DNA from: Citromicrobium sp. JLT1363
Lineage (GTDB): Bacteria; Pseudomonadota; Alphaproteobacteria; Sphingomonadales; Sphingomonadaceae
Assembly (NCBI RefSeq): GCF_000186705.1
Contig: NZ_AEUE01000003.1
Coordinates: 1-64,000, forward strand
Reading direction: 5' to 3'
Length of the DNA stretch: 64,000 nt
The position numbers were made by a program, and so were the translations under genes. This document shows, piece after piece, positions 33,042 through 41,432 of the stretch (position 1 is the stretch's first letter; every line of letters begins with the position of its first letter). The notes below the pieces were generated by a model. It made no database searches and had not been told where the DNA came from. It saw nothing but the letters and a program-made list of their open reading frames with translations.

Positions 33042-33602
33042 ATGGGGGAAGACGAGGAGAGATCGCGGCGACGTCCCAAGTCGATACCGCCGCTCGACGA
33101 GGCATCAATGCGCGATCTGGCGCTGAGCTATGCCGGGCGCTATGCCACGACGCAAGCGAAGCTCAAGCACTATCTGAAGCGCAAGTTGCGCAGCAGGGGG
33201 TGGGCAGGCGAGGATGAACCTGCCGTTGATGCGCTGGTCGCCCGCCTCGCGGAACTGCGATATATCGACGACGAAGCCTTTGCCGAGGCGCGCACGCGCG
33301 ACCTGCTGCGGCGCGGCTACGGCGCCCGCCGGGTCGCGCAGGCGCTGCATCACGCGGGTGTGGACCGCGAAGAGGTGGACATCCCCCCGCCGAGCGAGGC
33401 CGAAACGCGCGCCGCCGCGCTCTCCTTCGCGCGCAAGCGGCGACTCGGCCCCTTCGCATCGGAGCCGCCCGATCAGCGTACGCGAGAAAAGCAGCTTGCG
33501 GCGCTGGTGCGCGCGGGCCATGATTTCGACGCGGCGCGCGCTCTGATCGACGCCGCAAATGTGGAAGAAGCGGAAACATGGGCATCTGGCGCCGAAATCT
33601 GA
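33042..33602 (+). CDS. recX: Regulatory protein RecX
   Basis: 186 residues, normal for RecX, which limits RecA filament growth. It is built from the usual three-helix repeats: LSYAGRYATTQAKLKHYLKR, ALVARLAELRYIDDEAFAEA with RTRDLLRRGYGARRVAQALH, and AALSFARKRRLGPFASEPPD. It is not next to recA in this window. Its last 25 nt overlap the DUF192 lipoprotein gene in another frame, which suggests coupling. A start at the internal ATG near 33108 is possible but less likely, because the first 22 residues are basic as in relatives. Confidence 0.87.
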   Translation: MGEDEERSRRRPKSIPPLDEASMRDLALSYAGRYATTQAKLKHYLKRKLRSRGWAGEDEPAVDALVARLAELRYIDDEAFAEARTRDLLRRGYGARRVAQALHHAGVDREEVDIPPPSEAETRAAALSFARKRRLGPFASEPPDQRTREKQLAALVRAGHDFDAARALIDAANVEEAETWASGAEI

Positions 33603-34087
33603 CCCTGCTTGCTGCGGCTGCCACCTGCGCGCTGGCCGCCTGCTCGCCTCAGGCGGCCACCGAATCGAACCAGGCCGCTTCTGCCGCACCGACCGCGCCG
33701 CAGGTCCACGCCGTTTCGGGTCTGGAGCTGATCCCGGTCACCGTGAAGAGCGACGATGCCGAGCATGAATTCGTCACCGAAGTGGCCCGCAGCCCGCAGG
33801 AACAGGCGCGCGGGCTGATGTTCCGCACCGAACTGGGGCCGAACGAAGCGATGATCTTCCCGCGCGAGGGAAATAGGGTCGCCAGCTTCTGGATGAAGAA
33901 CACGCCGCTTCCGCTGGATATCATCTTCATCGGGCCGGATCGCCGGATCATCAATATCGCCGCGCAGACCACGCCCTATTCGCTGGAGAGCGTTACTGCC
34001 GAGGGGCCGACCGCTGCCGTGCTGGAAATTCCCGGCGGCCGGGCGGCAGAACTCGGGATCGGGCCGGGCGACCGGGTCGAATGGTAG
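33578..34087 (+). CDS. DUF192 lipoprotein
   Basis: 169 residues. A lipoprotein signal peptide ends at the lipobox LAAC (MGIWRRNLTLLAAAATCALA, then ACSPQ). The DUF192 core follows: FVTEVARSPQEQARGLMFRT, EAMIFPREGNRVASFWMKNT, TPLPLDIIFIGPDRRIINIA and VLEIPGGRAAELGIGPGDRV. DUF192 is a small beta-barrel family of unknown function, often exported, and common in alphaproteobacteria. It overlaps recX by 25 nt and is followed by the NDUFA12-type gene. Confidence 0.9.
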   Translation: MGIWRRNLTLLAAAATCALAACSPQAATESNQAASAAPTAPQVHAVSGLELIPVTVKSDDAEHEFVTEVARSPQEQARGLMFRTELGPNEAMIFPREGNRVASFWMKNTPLPLDIIFIGPDRRIINIAAQTTPYSLESVTAEGPTAAVLEIPGGRAAELGIGPGDRVEW

Positions 34088-34144
34088 CCCCCTGCGCAAA
34101 GCGGCTTGGCCCGGCACCGGCCTTGCGCTAGTCGGCATCCCGCA

Positions 34145-34567
34145 ATGAACATCCTCGGCAAGATCTTCACCTGGTGGGACGGCGCCACCATCGGCACCTC
34201 CCTCTTCACCTCGCGCAAGGGCGAGCACGTGGGCACGGACGCGTTCGGCAACAAGTATTATCGCGCGAAGCCCGGCCGCAAGAACCTGCCGACCGCAGGC
34301 TCCTACACCGCAACAGAGCGGCGCTGGGTGATCTACGACGGCGCCAACGATGCCAGCCGCGTGCCGGCCGAATGGCACGGCTGGCTGCACGGCGCGGGCG
34401 AAGATGTGCCCGAAAGCAATCTTCCCCCGCCGCGCATCTGGGAAGCGGACTATTCCCCGAACGCCACCGGTTCCGCCGATGCCTACCTCCCCAGCGGCGC
34501 GCTGGAACGCGGTGGTCGCCGCGCGCGCGCAAGCGGCGATTACGAGGCCTGGGCACCGGGCGAATAA
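34145..34567 (+). CDS. NADH:ubiquinone oxidoreductase subunit NDUFA12 family
   Basis: 140 residues. The NDUFA12 (B17.2) family motifs are NILGKIFTWWDGATIGTSLF, GNKYYRAKPGRKNLPTAGSY and RRWVIYDGANDASRVPAEWH with GWLHGAGEDVPE. It is an accessory subunit of respiratory complex I, restricted to alphaproteobacteria and mitochondria, so it supports the taxonomic call. I chose ATG 34145, the start of the conserved block. The next gene overlaps by 1 nt (TAATG). Confidence 0.93.
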   Translation: MNILGKIFTWWDGATIGTSLFTSRKGEHVGTDAFGNKYYRAKPGRKNLPTAGSYTATERRWVIYDGANDASRVPAEWHGWLHGAGEDVPESNLPPPRIWEADYSPNATGSADAYLPSGALERGGRRARASGDYEAWAPGE

Positions 34568-35076
34568 TGGCCATGCGCGCGCCCATCGCCATGCTCGCAG
34601 CCATGCTGGTGCTTTGGGGCTGCGACAATGATCAGCCCGAGCCGACCGCGGTGGAAACCGAGGTTCCCGACGAGCTGAGCAAGCGTGGCGCCGCACAAGG
34701 CACGGAAGACGCAGACGCGGTTGGCACTCCCATGGCGGAGCGCGTTGCCACGATCGGCCTGCTCAACAAGCGCAACAATGTCAGCCGCGATTTCGAGATG
34801 TCGCCGGGCGATGCGACCCGGGTGGGCGATGTCGTGATTCGCATGGAAGCCTGCGAGAAGACCGCGCCCTGGGAAATGCCCCAGGAAGAAGGCGCCTTCG
34901 TTCAGGTCTTCGTGCGCGAACGCCGGGGCAACGAGTCGGAGCCGAGCTGGAACAAGGTGTTCTCCGGCTGGCTGTTCCGCAACTCGCCCAGCCTCAATGT
35001 CGTCGAACACCCGATCTACGACGTCTGGGTCAAGGAATGCGCGATGAGCTTCCCGGGAGAGGAAGAGGAATCCTGA
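34567..35076 (+). CDS. DUF2155 domain-containing lipoprotein-like protein
   Basis: 169 residues. An N-terminal hydrophobic leader ends in LVLWGCDND, which could be a lipobox. The C-terminal 110 residues carry the DUF2155 pattern VATIGLLNKRNNVSRDFEMS, VRMEACEKTAPWEM-like and VFSGWLFRNSPSLNVVEHPI followed by YDVWVKEC. In alphaproteobacteria this gene commonly lies next to the NDUFA12 subunit and aat, as here. A role in complex I assembly or the envelope has been suggested only by neighbourhood. The last 61 nt overlap the convergent aat gene. Confidence 0.87.
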   Translation: MAMRAPIAMLAAMLVLWGCDNDQPEPTAVETEVPDELSKRGAAQGTEDADAVGTPMAERVATIGLLNKRNNVSRDFEMSPGDATRVGDVVIRMEACEKTAPWEMPQEEGAFVQVFVRERRGNESEPSWNKVFSGWLFRNSPSLNVVEHPIYDVWVKECAMSFPGEEEES

Positions 35077-35732
35077 GCTTCCCGTTCGACCTCCGCGAGC
35101 GACTGCGGAAGGGTTAGCCGCTGCGCGCCGCGCGCATTCTCCAGCCGATCCAGATATTCGCTTTGCGGAATGGGAATTGCACCCAGCGAGGCGAGATGCC
35201 CGGTCATGAACTGGCAGTCGAACAGCACGCCCCCGGCGCGTTGCAGCAGCGCCAGCAGCCAGGCCAGCGCCACCTTCGACGCGTCGCGGCGGCGACTGAA
35301 CATGCTCTCGCCGCAGAACACCTGGTCGAAGGCGACGCCGTACACGCCGCCAACCAGTTCGGTACCCTGCCAGCATTCGATCGAATGCGCGTGGCCGACT
35401 TCATGCAGCCGCTGGTAGCTCGCAGCGATTCTTCCGCTGATCCAGGTCCCTTCGCCATCGCCCCGCGGAGCCGCGCATTCGAGCACGGTGCCTGCAAAAT
35501 CGCTGTCCACGCGGATCGTGAAGACCTCGCGCCTGATCGTGCGGGCGAGCGAGCGTGAGCAGTGAAATCCGCCGATGGGAATGATGGCGCGCTCGCGCGG
35601 TTCGACCCAGAAGATATCCTGGTCGCTGCGGCTTTCGGCCATGGGGAACAGCCCCTGCCGGTAGGCGGAGAGCAGGATCGGGGGCGGAACGATAGGCAGC
35701 ATGCTGCCCACAGGTCTAGCACGGGGCGTCAT
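35016..35732 (-). CDS. aat: Leucyl/phenylalanyl-tRNA-protein transferase (Aat)
   Basis: Aat attaches Leu or Phe to N-terminal Arg/Lys of proteins, marking them for ClpS-ClpAP. Family motifs: LLSAYRQGLFPMAESRSDQD, IFWVEPRERAIIPI, GTWISGRIAASYQRLHEVGH, SIECWQGTELVGGVYGVAFD and VFCGESMFSRRRDASKVALA, then FDCQFMTGHLASLGA. I chose ATG 35732 (239 codons). A later ATG at 35702 would begin MLPIVPP and is a fair alternative; the frame is open upstream to 35861, but that part is basic and unlike the family. The 3' end overlaps the DUF2155 gene by 61 nt in opposite orientation. Confidence 0.93.
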   Translation of the reverse strand: MTPRARPVGSMLPIVPPPILLSAYRQGLFPMAESRSDQDIFWVEPRERAIIPIGGFHCSRSLARTIRREVFTIRVDSDFAGTVLECAAPRGDGEGTWISGRIAASYQRLHEVGHAHSIECWQGTELVGGVYGVAFDQVFCGESMFSRRRDASKVALAWLLALLQRAGGVLFDCQFMTGHLASLGAIPIPQSEYLDRLENARGAQRLTLPQSLAEVEREAQDSSSSPGKLIAHSLTQTS

Positions 35733-35936
35733 GCGACCGCCACGCTTTCGGCAAATTCGGCCCGGCGCCGTTCGTCTGCCCGCGCTGCGAAGCCCTCTTG
35801 TGAACCGCGCTTGCCGTGGAACACCCCCTGGGGGCCTCGCGCGGGGCGGTTCGCGCAACACCGTGTGGGGGCGGGGGAGTGCGCCATCAGCGCTTGCAAA
35901 GCCGCGCCCCGCGCCTTAGAGCGCGCTTCCGCCTGC

Positions 35937-36012
35937 AGGGGTGTAGCTCAGTTGGTAGAGCATCGGTCTCCAAAACCGAGGGTCATGGGTTCGAGTCCCT
36001 TCGCCCCTGCCA
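35937..36012 (+). tRNA. tRNA-Trp (anticodon CCA), CCA end encoded
   Basis: 76 nt forming a full cloverleaf. The acceptor stem AGGGGTG pairs with CGCCCCT (one T-G wobble), the D arm is GTAGCTCAGTTGGTAGAGC, the anticodon loop reads CTCCAAA with anticodon CCA, and the T arm is GGGTTCGAGTCCC. The 3' CCA is in the DNA at 36010-36012. In many proteobacteria this tRNA gene lies just before secE; here secE is 15.9 kb away. Confidence 0.97.
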
Positions 36013-36291
36013 TTTCTTCCGAATGGTCCAGGATCCTGTCGGCGCTTCGGACTGCGATCGGTTTCGCGGCGGGGTGCGGACCACCGCGCTGGACATCAAC
36101 ACCATCTGGCCGCTCTTCAAAGACGGGTGAGGTCTTCAAGCGCGCATCCTGGCGCAGGGTGAAGTGCGCCCGGTCGACGGCAAGCCATGCGCGAGCGCCA
36201 TTGCCGGTTTCGCAAGCCTTCTCTCAGGTGACCGCCCGATCCGAAAACCGCAGGTCGCCCGTGGGGGAGCTCGCTCGCCGCTTTTCTCCGG
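36013..36291. other. Non-coding stretch after tRNA-Trp with possible gene remnant
   Basis: 279 nt between tRNA-Trp and the end of the XRE-cupin gene. It holds no intact gene. One short plus-strand frame ends FRGGVRTTALDINTIWPLFKDG before a stop at about 36128; this looks protein-like and could be the end of a lost gene. I see no terminator, promoter or repeat of the tRNA 3' end. Confidence 0.4.
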
Positions 36292-36945
36292 CTAGCCGTT
36301 CGGCGCCGGCTCGTGATCCGGCGCATCCTCGCCATGAATCGTCATCAGTGACTTGGCGAAGTCCTGCTCGCGGCTTGCGCAGATGCCCAGCACATGCGCT
36401 TCGTCGCATCCCTCGGCCACCACGTATGCATGGCCCATATCGGAATCGATGTAGATTCCCTCGCCCTTTTCCAGCGTGACCGAATCGTAGAATTCGGTGT
36501 GCACGACGATGCTGCCTTCGATGACGTGGATATATTCCTCGCCCGAATGGCGCACGAGCTTGCCGAATTCCTCGACCGTGCGCGCCCGGATCGTCGTCAC
36601 GATCGGGATCATGCGTTTGTTCCGCAATTCGGGGCACATGTAATAATAGTCGTAGTTGTCGGTCGTTACGCGAACCGCGCGGTCGAGCCGTCCGATGCTG
36701 CGACGTGCCGTGATCGAGCGCTCGTCACGCTCCTCTGGTTCGGCAAACAGTTCCGACAGGCGAATCCCCAACCGCTGGCTGAGCTGCAGCAGCTTGTCGT
36801 AGGTCAGCGTGAGCCGGTCGTGCTCCACCTTCGACAATGTCGAAACCGGGATGCCGCTCTCCGCACTCATCTGCTTGAGAGTCCAGCCGTTGCGCTTTCG
36901 AAGACTGCGCATGAGGCTGCCGAGGGTCTGATGCTCATCCGTCAC
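36292..36945 (-). CDS. XRE-family transcriptional regulator with C-terminal cupin
   Basis: 217 residues. The N-terminal helix-turn-helix (about 8-64) reads LGSLMRSLRKRNGWTLKQMS, AESGIPVSTLSKVEHDRLTL and YDKLLQLSQRLGIRLSELFA. The cupin (about 135-205) reads HSGEEYIHVIEGSIVVHTEF, LEKGEGIYIDSDMGHAYVVA. This class senses a small ligand in the cupin pocket and usually represses or activates adjacent catabolic and transport genes. It is divergent from the serine hydrolase-DgcA-POT operon. The matching palindromes at 36987 and 41446 are its likely operators. Confidence 0.92.
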   Translation of the reverse strand: MTDEHQTLGSLMRSLRKRNGWTLKQMSAESGIPVSTLSKVEHDRLTLTYDKLLQLSQRLGIRLSELFAEPEERDERSITARRSIGRLDRAVRVTTDNYDYYYMCPELRNKRMIPIVTTIRARTVEEFGKLVRHSGEEYIHVIEGSIVVHTEFYDSVTLEKGEGIYIDSDMGHAYVVAEGCDEAHVLGICASREQDFAKSLMTIHGEDAPDHEPAPNG

Positions 36946-36969
36946 AAGCGTCCGCTCCGCAAACCCCGA

Positions 36970-36997
36970 TTTGACAATTTTCTAATTAGGATCATTA
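36970..36997 (+). promoter_or_regulatory. Promoter of the serine hydrolase-dgcA-POT operon
   Basis: -35 TTGACA at 36970-36975 is a perfect match; 16 nt later comes CATTAT (36992-36997), four of six matches to TATAAT. The -10 is covered by the palindrome at 36987-37002. The start codon at 37082 is about 80 nt downstream and has GGGGGGAAACC before it. Confidence 0.7.
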
Positions 36998-37002
36998 TGT
37001 CC
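36987..37002. promoter_or_regulatory. Operator-like palindrome upstream of the serine hydrolase operon
   Basis: AGGATCATTATGTCCT has arms AGGA/TCCT around an 8-nt centre. Read on the minus strand, the 27 nt around it (AGGACATAATGATCCTAATT and on to AGAAAAT) match the region at 41446-41472 at all but four positions. It overlaps the -10 of the plus-strand promoter and lies 42 nt upstream of the regulator start, so it could control both. Confidence 0.75.
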
Positions 37003-37081
37003 TGATCACGCCATTTGGTCTTCGCCCAAGCTAGCGGCGAAGCCGGATCGAAGCAACAAGCCGCACGGGCGGGGGGAAACC

Positions 37082-39097
37082 ATGCGTTTGAAGAAAGAGA
37101 TGCTCGCAGCGATCGCAGCGATGGGTGCGTTCCTACTCTGGATCGGGGGGAGCAGCTTCGCGCAGACGCCCGAAGCCGATCTGCCGACCACATCCGAGGC
37201 CGAAGCTGCCGCCACCGACAGCACAGGCAGCGGGGCGGACGGCGCACAACAACTCACGAAAACCGATCTCGATACCTGGCTCGACGGCTTCATGCCCTAT
37301 GCGCTGGGCGACGGCGATATCGCGGGCGCGGTGGTCGTGGTGGTCAAGGATGGGGAGATCCTGACCCAGCGGGGCTTCGGGCTCGCCGATGTGGAGAGCC
37401 GGACCCCGGTCGATCCCGAGCGCACGCTGTTCCGCCCCGGATCGGTTTCGAAACTGGTGACCTGGACTGCGGTGATGCAGCAGGTCGAACAGGGGCGCAT
37501 CGATCTCGACGCGGACGTGAACCAGTACCTCGATTTAACGATTCCCGAGCGCAACGGCGAACCGGTCACGATGCGCCAGCTGATGACCCATACTGCGGGC
37601 TTCGAAGAGCAGATCAAGGACCTCATCGGTCACGATCGCGATGCGATTCCGCCGTATGACGAACTGCTGAAGCAGTGGGTGCCGGAACGCATCTTCGACG
37701 CGGGCGAAACGCCGGCCTATTCGAACTACGGCACCTCGCTCGCCGGATATATCGTCGAGCGCGTCTCGGGCGAGCCATTCGACGATTATGTCGAACGGCA
37801 CATCTTCGATCCGCTGAGCATGGAGGATTCGACCTTCCGCCAGCCCGTGCCGGAAAACATGCGTGGCAATCTCGCCACGGGCTACGGCAAGGCGTCGGGC
37901 GAGCCGATCCCGTTCGAGATCGTCGGCCCGGCTCCGGCCGGATCGCTGACCTCTACCGGGACCGACATGGCGCGGTTCATGATGGCGCACCTCAATGGCG
38001 GCGAACTCGACGGCAACCGCATCCTGCAAGCCGATACCGCGCGCGAGATGCATACCAGCGCGACCGACATGATCCCCGGGCTGGACCGGATGCTGCTCGG
38101 CTTCTTCGAAACCGACATCAACGGCCAGGACGTGATCGCACACCTCGGCGACACCGAGGGCTTTCATACCTCGCTCCACCTGTTCCTCGACGAAGGTGTG
38201 GGCCTCTATGCGTCGTTCAACAGCGGCGGCGAGGCGGGCGCGGTCAATGGCGTGCGGATCAACCTGTTCACCGAGTTCGCCGATCGTTACTTCCCCGGCC
38301 AGCCGGAAACGCGCCGCGTCGATCCTGAAACCGCCAAGGAGCATGCGCAGATGCTGGCGGGCAACTGGATGCCATCGCGCCGCGCGGATTCCACCTTCCT
38401 CAATCTGACCCAGCTGCTCGGCCAGACGACCGTGGGCGTGGACGCGGACGGCGACCTCGTGCTGCCGCCGGGCATGGGCCTCACCGGGCGCCCGGCCAAT
38501 TGGGTCGAGGTTGAGCCGTTCCTGTGGGAGGACCTCAACAGCCACCAGAAGCTGGGTGCCGAGGTTGTCGATGGGGAGGTGACGCGCTTCAGCCTGTCGA
38601 TCATGTCTGCTTTCACGGTGTTCGAGCGGGCGCCGTGGTACAAGGATTCCTCGCTGCTGATGCCGCTGCTTTACGCGAGCCTTCTCATCCTGCTGCTCAC
38701 GGCGCTGCTCTGGCCGACGCGCGCCCTGGTAAGGCGGCACTATTCTGGCACGCTGGGATACGAGGGGCGCGAGCTGCTCGGCTATCGCCTGTCGCGGATT
38801 GCCGCGCTGGCCATCCTCCTGGTGCTTGTCGGATGGGCCGTCACGATCACCCTGATGTTCGGCGACCTGACCAATCTCGGCGGGGCGTTCGATGCGATCG
38901 TCATCGCCTTGCAGATCGCCACCATCGTCGTGTTCTTCGGCGGGCTGGGCATCTTCTGCTGGTATCTGTGGCAGGTCTGGACGGGCAAGCGGGCATGGAC
39001 CGCCAAGGTCTGGAGCGTCCTGCTGGTGCTCGCTGGCGTGGTGATAGTGTTGGTGGGTCTCGCCTTCCACCTGATCGGGTTCGGGACCAGCTACTGA
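37082..39097 (+). CDS. S12-family serine hydrolase (beta-lactamase/D-aminopeptidase-like) with C-terminal membrane domain
   Basis: 671 residues. A signal peptide or anchor (LAAIAAMGAFLLWIGGSSFA) comes first. The catalytic domain (about 60-400) has all three penicillin-binding motifs: S121-V-S-K124 in RPGSVSKLVTW, Y213-S-N215 in PAYSNYGTSLAGY, and HLGDTEGF as the KTG-equivalent. The C-terminal 130 residues contain four membrane segments (LLYASLLILLLTALLWPTRA, AALAILLVLVGWAVTITLMF, VIALQIATIVVFFGGLGIFC, LLVLAGVVIVLVGLAFHLIG). It acts in the periplasm on peptides, probably with D-residues. First gene of the operon; dgcA overlaps by 1 nt. Confidence 0.87.
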   Translation: MRLKKEMLAAIAAMGAFLLWIGGSSFAQTPEADLPTTSEAEAAATDSTGSGADGAQQLTKTDLDTWLDGFMPYALGDGDIAGAVVVVVKDGEILTQRGFGLADVESRTPVDPERTLFRPGSVSKLVTWTAVMQQVEQGRIDLDADVNQYLDLTIPERNGEPVTMRQLMTHTAGFEEQIKDLIGHDRDAIPPYDELLKQWVPERIFDAGETPAYSNYGTSLAGYIVERVSGEPFDDYVERHIFDPLSMEDSTFRQPVPENMRGNLATGYGKASGEPIPFEIVGPAPAGSLTSTGTDMARFMMAHLNGGELDGNRILQADTAREMHTSATDMIPGLDRMLLGFFETDINGQDVIAHLGDTEGFHTSLHLFLDEGVGLYASFNSGGEAGAVNGVRINLFTEFADRYFPGQPETRRVDPETAKEHAQMLAGNWMPSRRADSTFLNLTQLLGQTTVGVDADGDLVLPPGMGLTGRPANWVEVEPFLWEDLNSHQKLGAEVVDGEVTRFSLSIMSAFTVFERAPWYKDSSLLMPLLYASLLILLLTALLWPTRALVRRHYSGTLGYEGRELLGYRLSRIAALAILLVLVGWAVTITLMFGDLTNLGGAFDAIVIALQIATIVVFFGGLGIFCWYLWQVWTGKRAWTAKVWSVLLVLAGVVIVLVGLAFHLIGFGTSY

Positions 39098-40095
39098 TGC
39101 CGGCCCTGAAGCTGGAGGCGCGGCGCGAGACGCTGCGCCTCGCCGCACCGTTTCGCATTTCGGGCCATGTCTTCGAAAACTGCGATGTGATCGTGGCGAC
39201 ACTCTCCGACGGCGTTCACGAGGGGCGCGGGGAGGGCGGCGGCGTCTATTATCTGGGCGACGATGCGGATCACATGCTGGCCGAGATCGAGGCCGCGCGC
39301 GGCGTCATCGAAGCCGGGATCGATCGCGAGGCCCTGCTGGAAGCGATGCCTGCCGGGGGTGGCCGCAACGCCATCGACTGCGCCTTGTGGGAACTGGAGG
39401 CGCGCCGGAAGGCCGTGCCGACATGGCAGCTGGCAGGCCTCGCCCAGGCGCTACCGGTCGTCACGACCTTCACGCTCGGGGCGGACACGCCGGAGGCGAT
39501 GGCGGCCGGGGCCGTCCGTTACTGCGATGCGAAGGCCATCAAGATCAAGCTGACGGGCGATCTCGATCTCGACATTGCGCGCGTGCGCGCGATCCGGGAG
39601 GCGCGCGGCGACGTCTGGCTGATGGTCGACGCGAACCAGGGTTTTGCGGTCGGGGAGCTGGACCCGCTCGTCTCGGCACTCGTCGACTGCAGGGTATCGC
39701 TGCTCGAACAGCCGCTGGCGCGTGGTAGCGAAGGCGACCTGGAGGGGTTCGAGTCCCCGATTCCGCTCGCTGCCGACGAAAGCGCGCTGACCAGTGCCGA
39801 CGTCGAAGCGCTGGCAGGCAGGTTCTCCGTCTTCAACATCAAGCTCGACAAGTGCGGCGGGCTGACCGAAGCGTTGAGGATCGCGCATCTGTGCCGAGAG
39901 CACGGGCTGCAGGTAATGGTCGGCAACATGGTCGGCTCAAGCCTCGCCATGGCGCCCGCCTATATCTTGGCCCAGCTGTGCGATTACGTCGATCTGGACG
40001 GACCCACCTTCCTCGCGAAGGACCGCGAACCGTCGCTGCGTTATGAAGACGGCATGGTCAGCTGCGGCCAGGACGTGTGGGGCTACGTCGCGTGA
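39097..40095 (+). CDS. dgcA: DgcA-like N-acetyl-D-glutamate racemase / L-Ala-D/L-Glu epimerase (enolase superfamily)
   Basis: 332 residues. Catalytic set of the muconate-lactonising subgroup: K149-I-K151 in KAIKIKLTGD, metal ligands D178 (VDANQG), E204 (LEQPL), D227 (AADES) and acid/base K249 in NIKLDKCGG. This is the dipeptide epimerase architecture; enzymes of the type epimerise L-Ala-D-Glu from peptidoglycan, and DgcA racemises N-acetyl-D-Glu. The DgcN-like gene 3.8 kb downstream favours DgcA, while the peptide transporter favours the epimerase. I chose ATG 39097, overlapping the upstream stop by 1 nt. The POT transporter starts within its stop (GTGA). Confidence 0.85.
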   Translation: MPALKLEARRETLRLAAPFRISGHVFENCDVIVATLSDGVHEGRGEGGGVYYLGDDADHMLAEIEAARGVIEAGIDREALLEAMPAGGGRNAIDCALWELEARRKAVPTWQLAGLAQALPVVTTFTLGADTPEAMAAGAVRYCDAKAIKIKLTGDLDLDIARVRAIREARGDVWLMVDANQGFAVGELDPLVSALVDCRVSLLEQPLARGSEGDLEGFESPIPLAADESALTSADVEALAGRFSVFNIKLDKCGGLTEALRIAHLCREHGLQVMVGNMVGSSLAMAPAYILAQLCDYVDLDGPTFLAKDREPSLRYEDGMVSCGQDVWGYVA

Positions 40096-41432
40096 CGACA
40101 ACCCTGGTTCCGGGTGGCGAGAAGACCTGGTTCGGCCAGCCGCGCGGCCTGACCGTCCTGTTCCTCACCAACATGTGGGAGCAGTTCTCCTATTACGGCA
40201 TGCGCGCGCTGCTCGTCTATTACATGACGCTGGAGCTGCTGATCGAGCAGGGCATGTCGTCCTACATCTACGGCACCTACACCGCGCTCGCCTATTTCAC
40301 GCCGATCTTCGGCGGGATCATCGCAGACCGCTGGCTGGGCAAGCGGCGCGCGGTCATCCTTGGCGGCACGATCATGGCGCTGGGCCACTTCCTGATGGCC
40401 TTCGAGCCGATGCTCTACATTGCGCTGGGCACGATTGCGCTGGGGAACGGATTCTTCCTTCCCAGCCTGCCGAGCCAGATCAACGATCTCTATGCCGCGG
40501 ACGACCCGCGCAGGCCGTGGGCCTATAATATCTATTATGTCGGCGTGAATATCGGCGGGTTTCTCGCGCCCCTGATCTGCGGAACGCTGGGGGAATTCTA
40601 CGGCTGGCACTACGGTTTCGGTGCCGCCGGTATCGGGATGGTCATCGGCCTGACGATCTACCTGCTCGGCGGGAAATACCTGCCGCCCGAGACCCGCGAG
40701 CCAGCCCCTGTCGAAGCGGACGAGGGCGGAACCTGGCAGGGATTCGACCGGGCAACCCTGATGCTGCTGGGGGCGCTGCTGCTCGCTGTCACGCTGTTTC
40801 GCAGCGCCTACGAACAGGTGGGCAACACGGTTGCGCTCTGGGCGAACGAGGGTGTGGACCGCACCGCGTTCGCCTTCGAAATCCCGATGACCTGGTTCCA
40901 GTCGCTCAATCCGATGATCGTGATCCTGCTCACTCCCTTCCTGCTCGCGCGCTGGCGACGGCAGGCGGAGGCGGGAACGGAACATTCGCCGCTCCAGAAG
41001 ATGGCGATCGGCGCGCTGGTCGTCGCGTGCGCCTACGTGCTGCTCGCGTTCGCTGCCGCGATCCAGCAGGACGGGCAGGCCAGCTGGATATGGCTGGTCG
41101 CGTTCTTCGTGATCCTGACCACGGGCGAGCTTTACATCCTCCCCAACGGTCTCGGCATTTTCGCGCGGCTCGCCCCGCAGCGCCTCGGAGCGAGCACCGT
41201 AGCCAGCTGGTTCTTCGCGATCTTCACCGGCAGCCTCGCCGGTGGTTTGGTCGGGAGCTTCTGGAGCGACCTGACCCCTGCGATCTATTTCGGCCTCCTG
41301 GCCGGCATCGCGATTGCTGCAGCGATCGTCCTGCGGTCGCTGGACGCGCCTGCGAGGCGGGTTTTTGCCGCCAGGTTCGGATCGGATGAGAGGATTTCGG
41401 ACACGAAGGGCCAGCCGGGCGCCGATATTTGA
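40092..41432 (+). CDS. POT-family peptide transporter with altered proton-coupling motif
   Basis: 446 residues with about 12 membrane segments. POT hallmarks: MWEQFSYYGMRALLVYYMTL near the N-terminus, LAYFTPIFGGIIADRWLGKR, AVILGGTIMALGHFLMAFEP and YNIYYVGVNIGGFLAPLICG (PTR2 signature), and a large second half. It imports di- and tripeptides. The first-helix motif ExxER, needed for proton coupling in typical POTs, reads NMWEQ here, so the first Glu and the Arg are lost. I chose the GTG at 40092, which overlaps the dgcA stop. It completes the hydrolase-dgcA-POT operon, only about 100 nt before the next start. Confidence 0.9.
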   Translation: MTTTLVPGGEKTWFGQPRGLTVLFLTNMWEQFSYYGMRALLVYYMTLELLIEQGMSSYIYGTYTALAYFTPIFGGIIADRWLGKRRAVILGGTIMALGHFLMAFEPMLYIALGTIALGNGFFLPSLPSQINDLYAADDPRRPWAYNIYYVGVNIGGFLAPLICGTLGEFYGWHYGFGAAGIGMVIGLTIYLLGGKYLPPETREPAPVEADEGGTWQGFDRATLMLLGALLLAVTLFRSAYEQVGNTVALWANEGVDRTAFAFEIPMTWFQSLNPMIVILLTPFLLARWRRQAEAGTEHSPLQKMAIGALVVACAYVLLAFAAAIQQDGQASWIWLVAFFVILTTGELYILPNGLGIFARLAPQRLGASTVASWFFAIFTGSLAGGLVGSFWSDLTPAIYFGLLAGIAIAAAIVLRSLDAPARRVFAARFGSDERISDTKGQPGADI

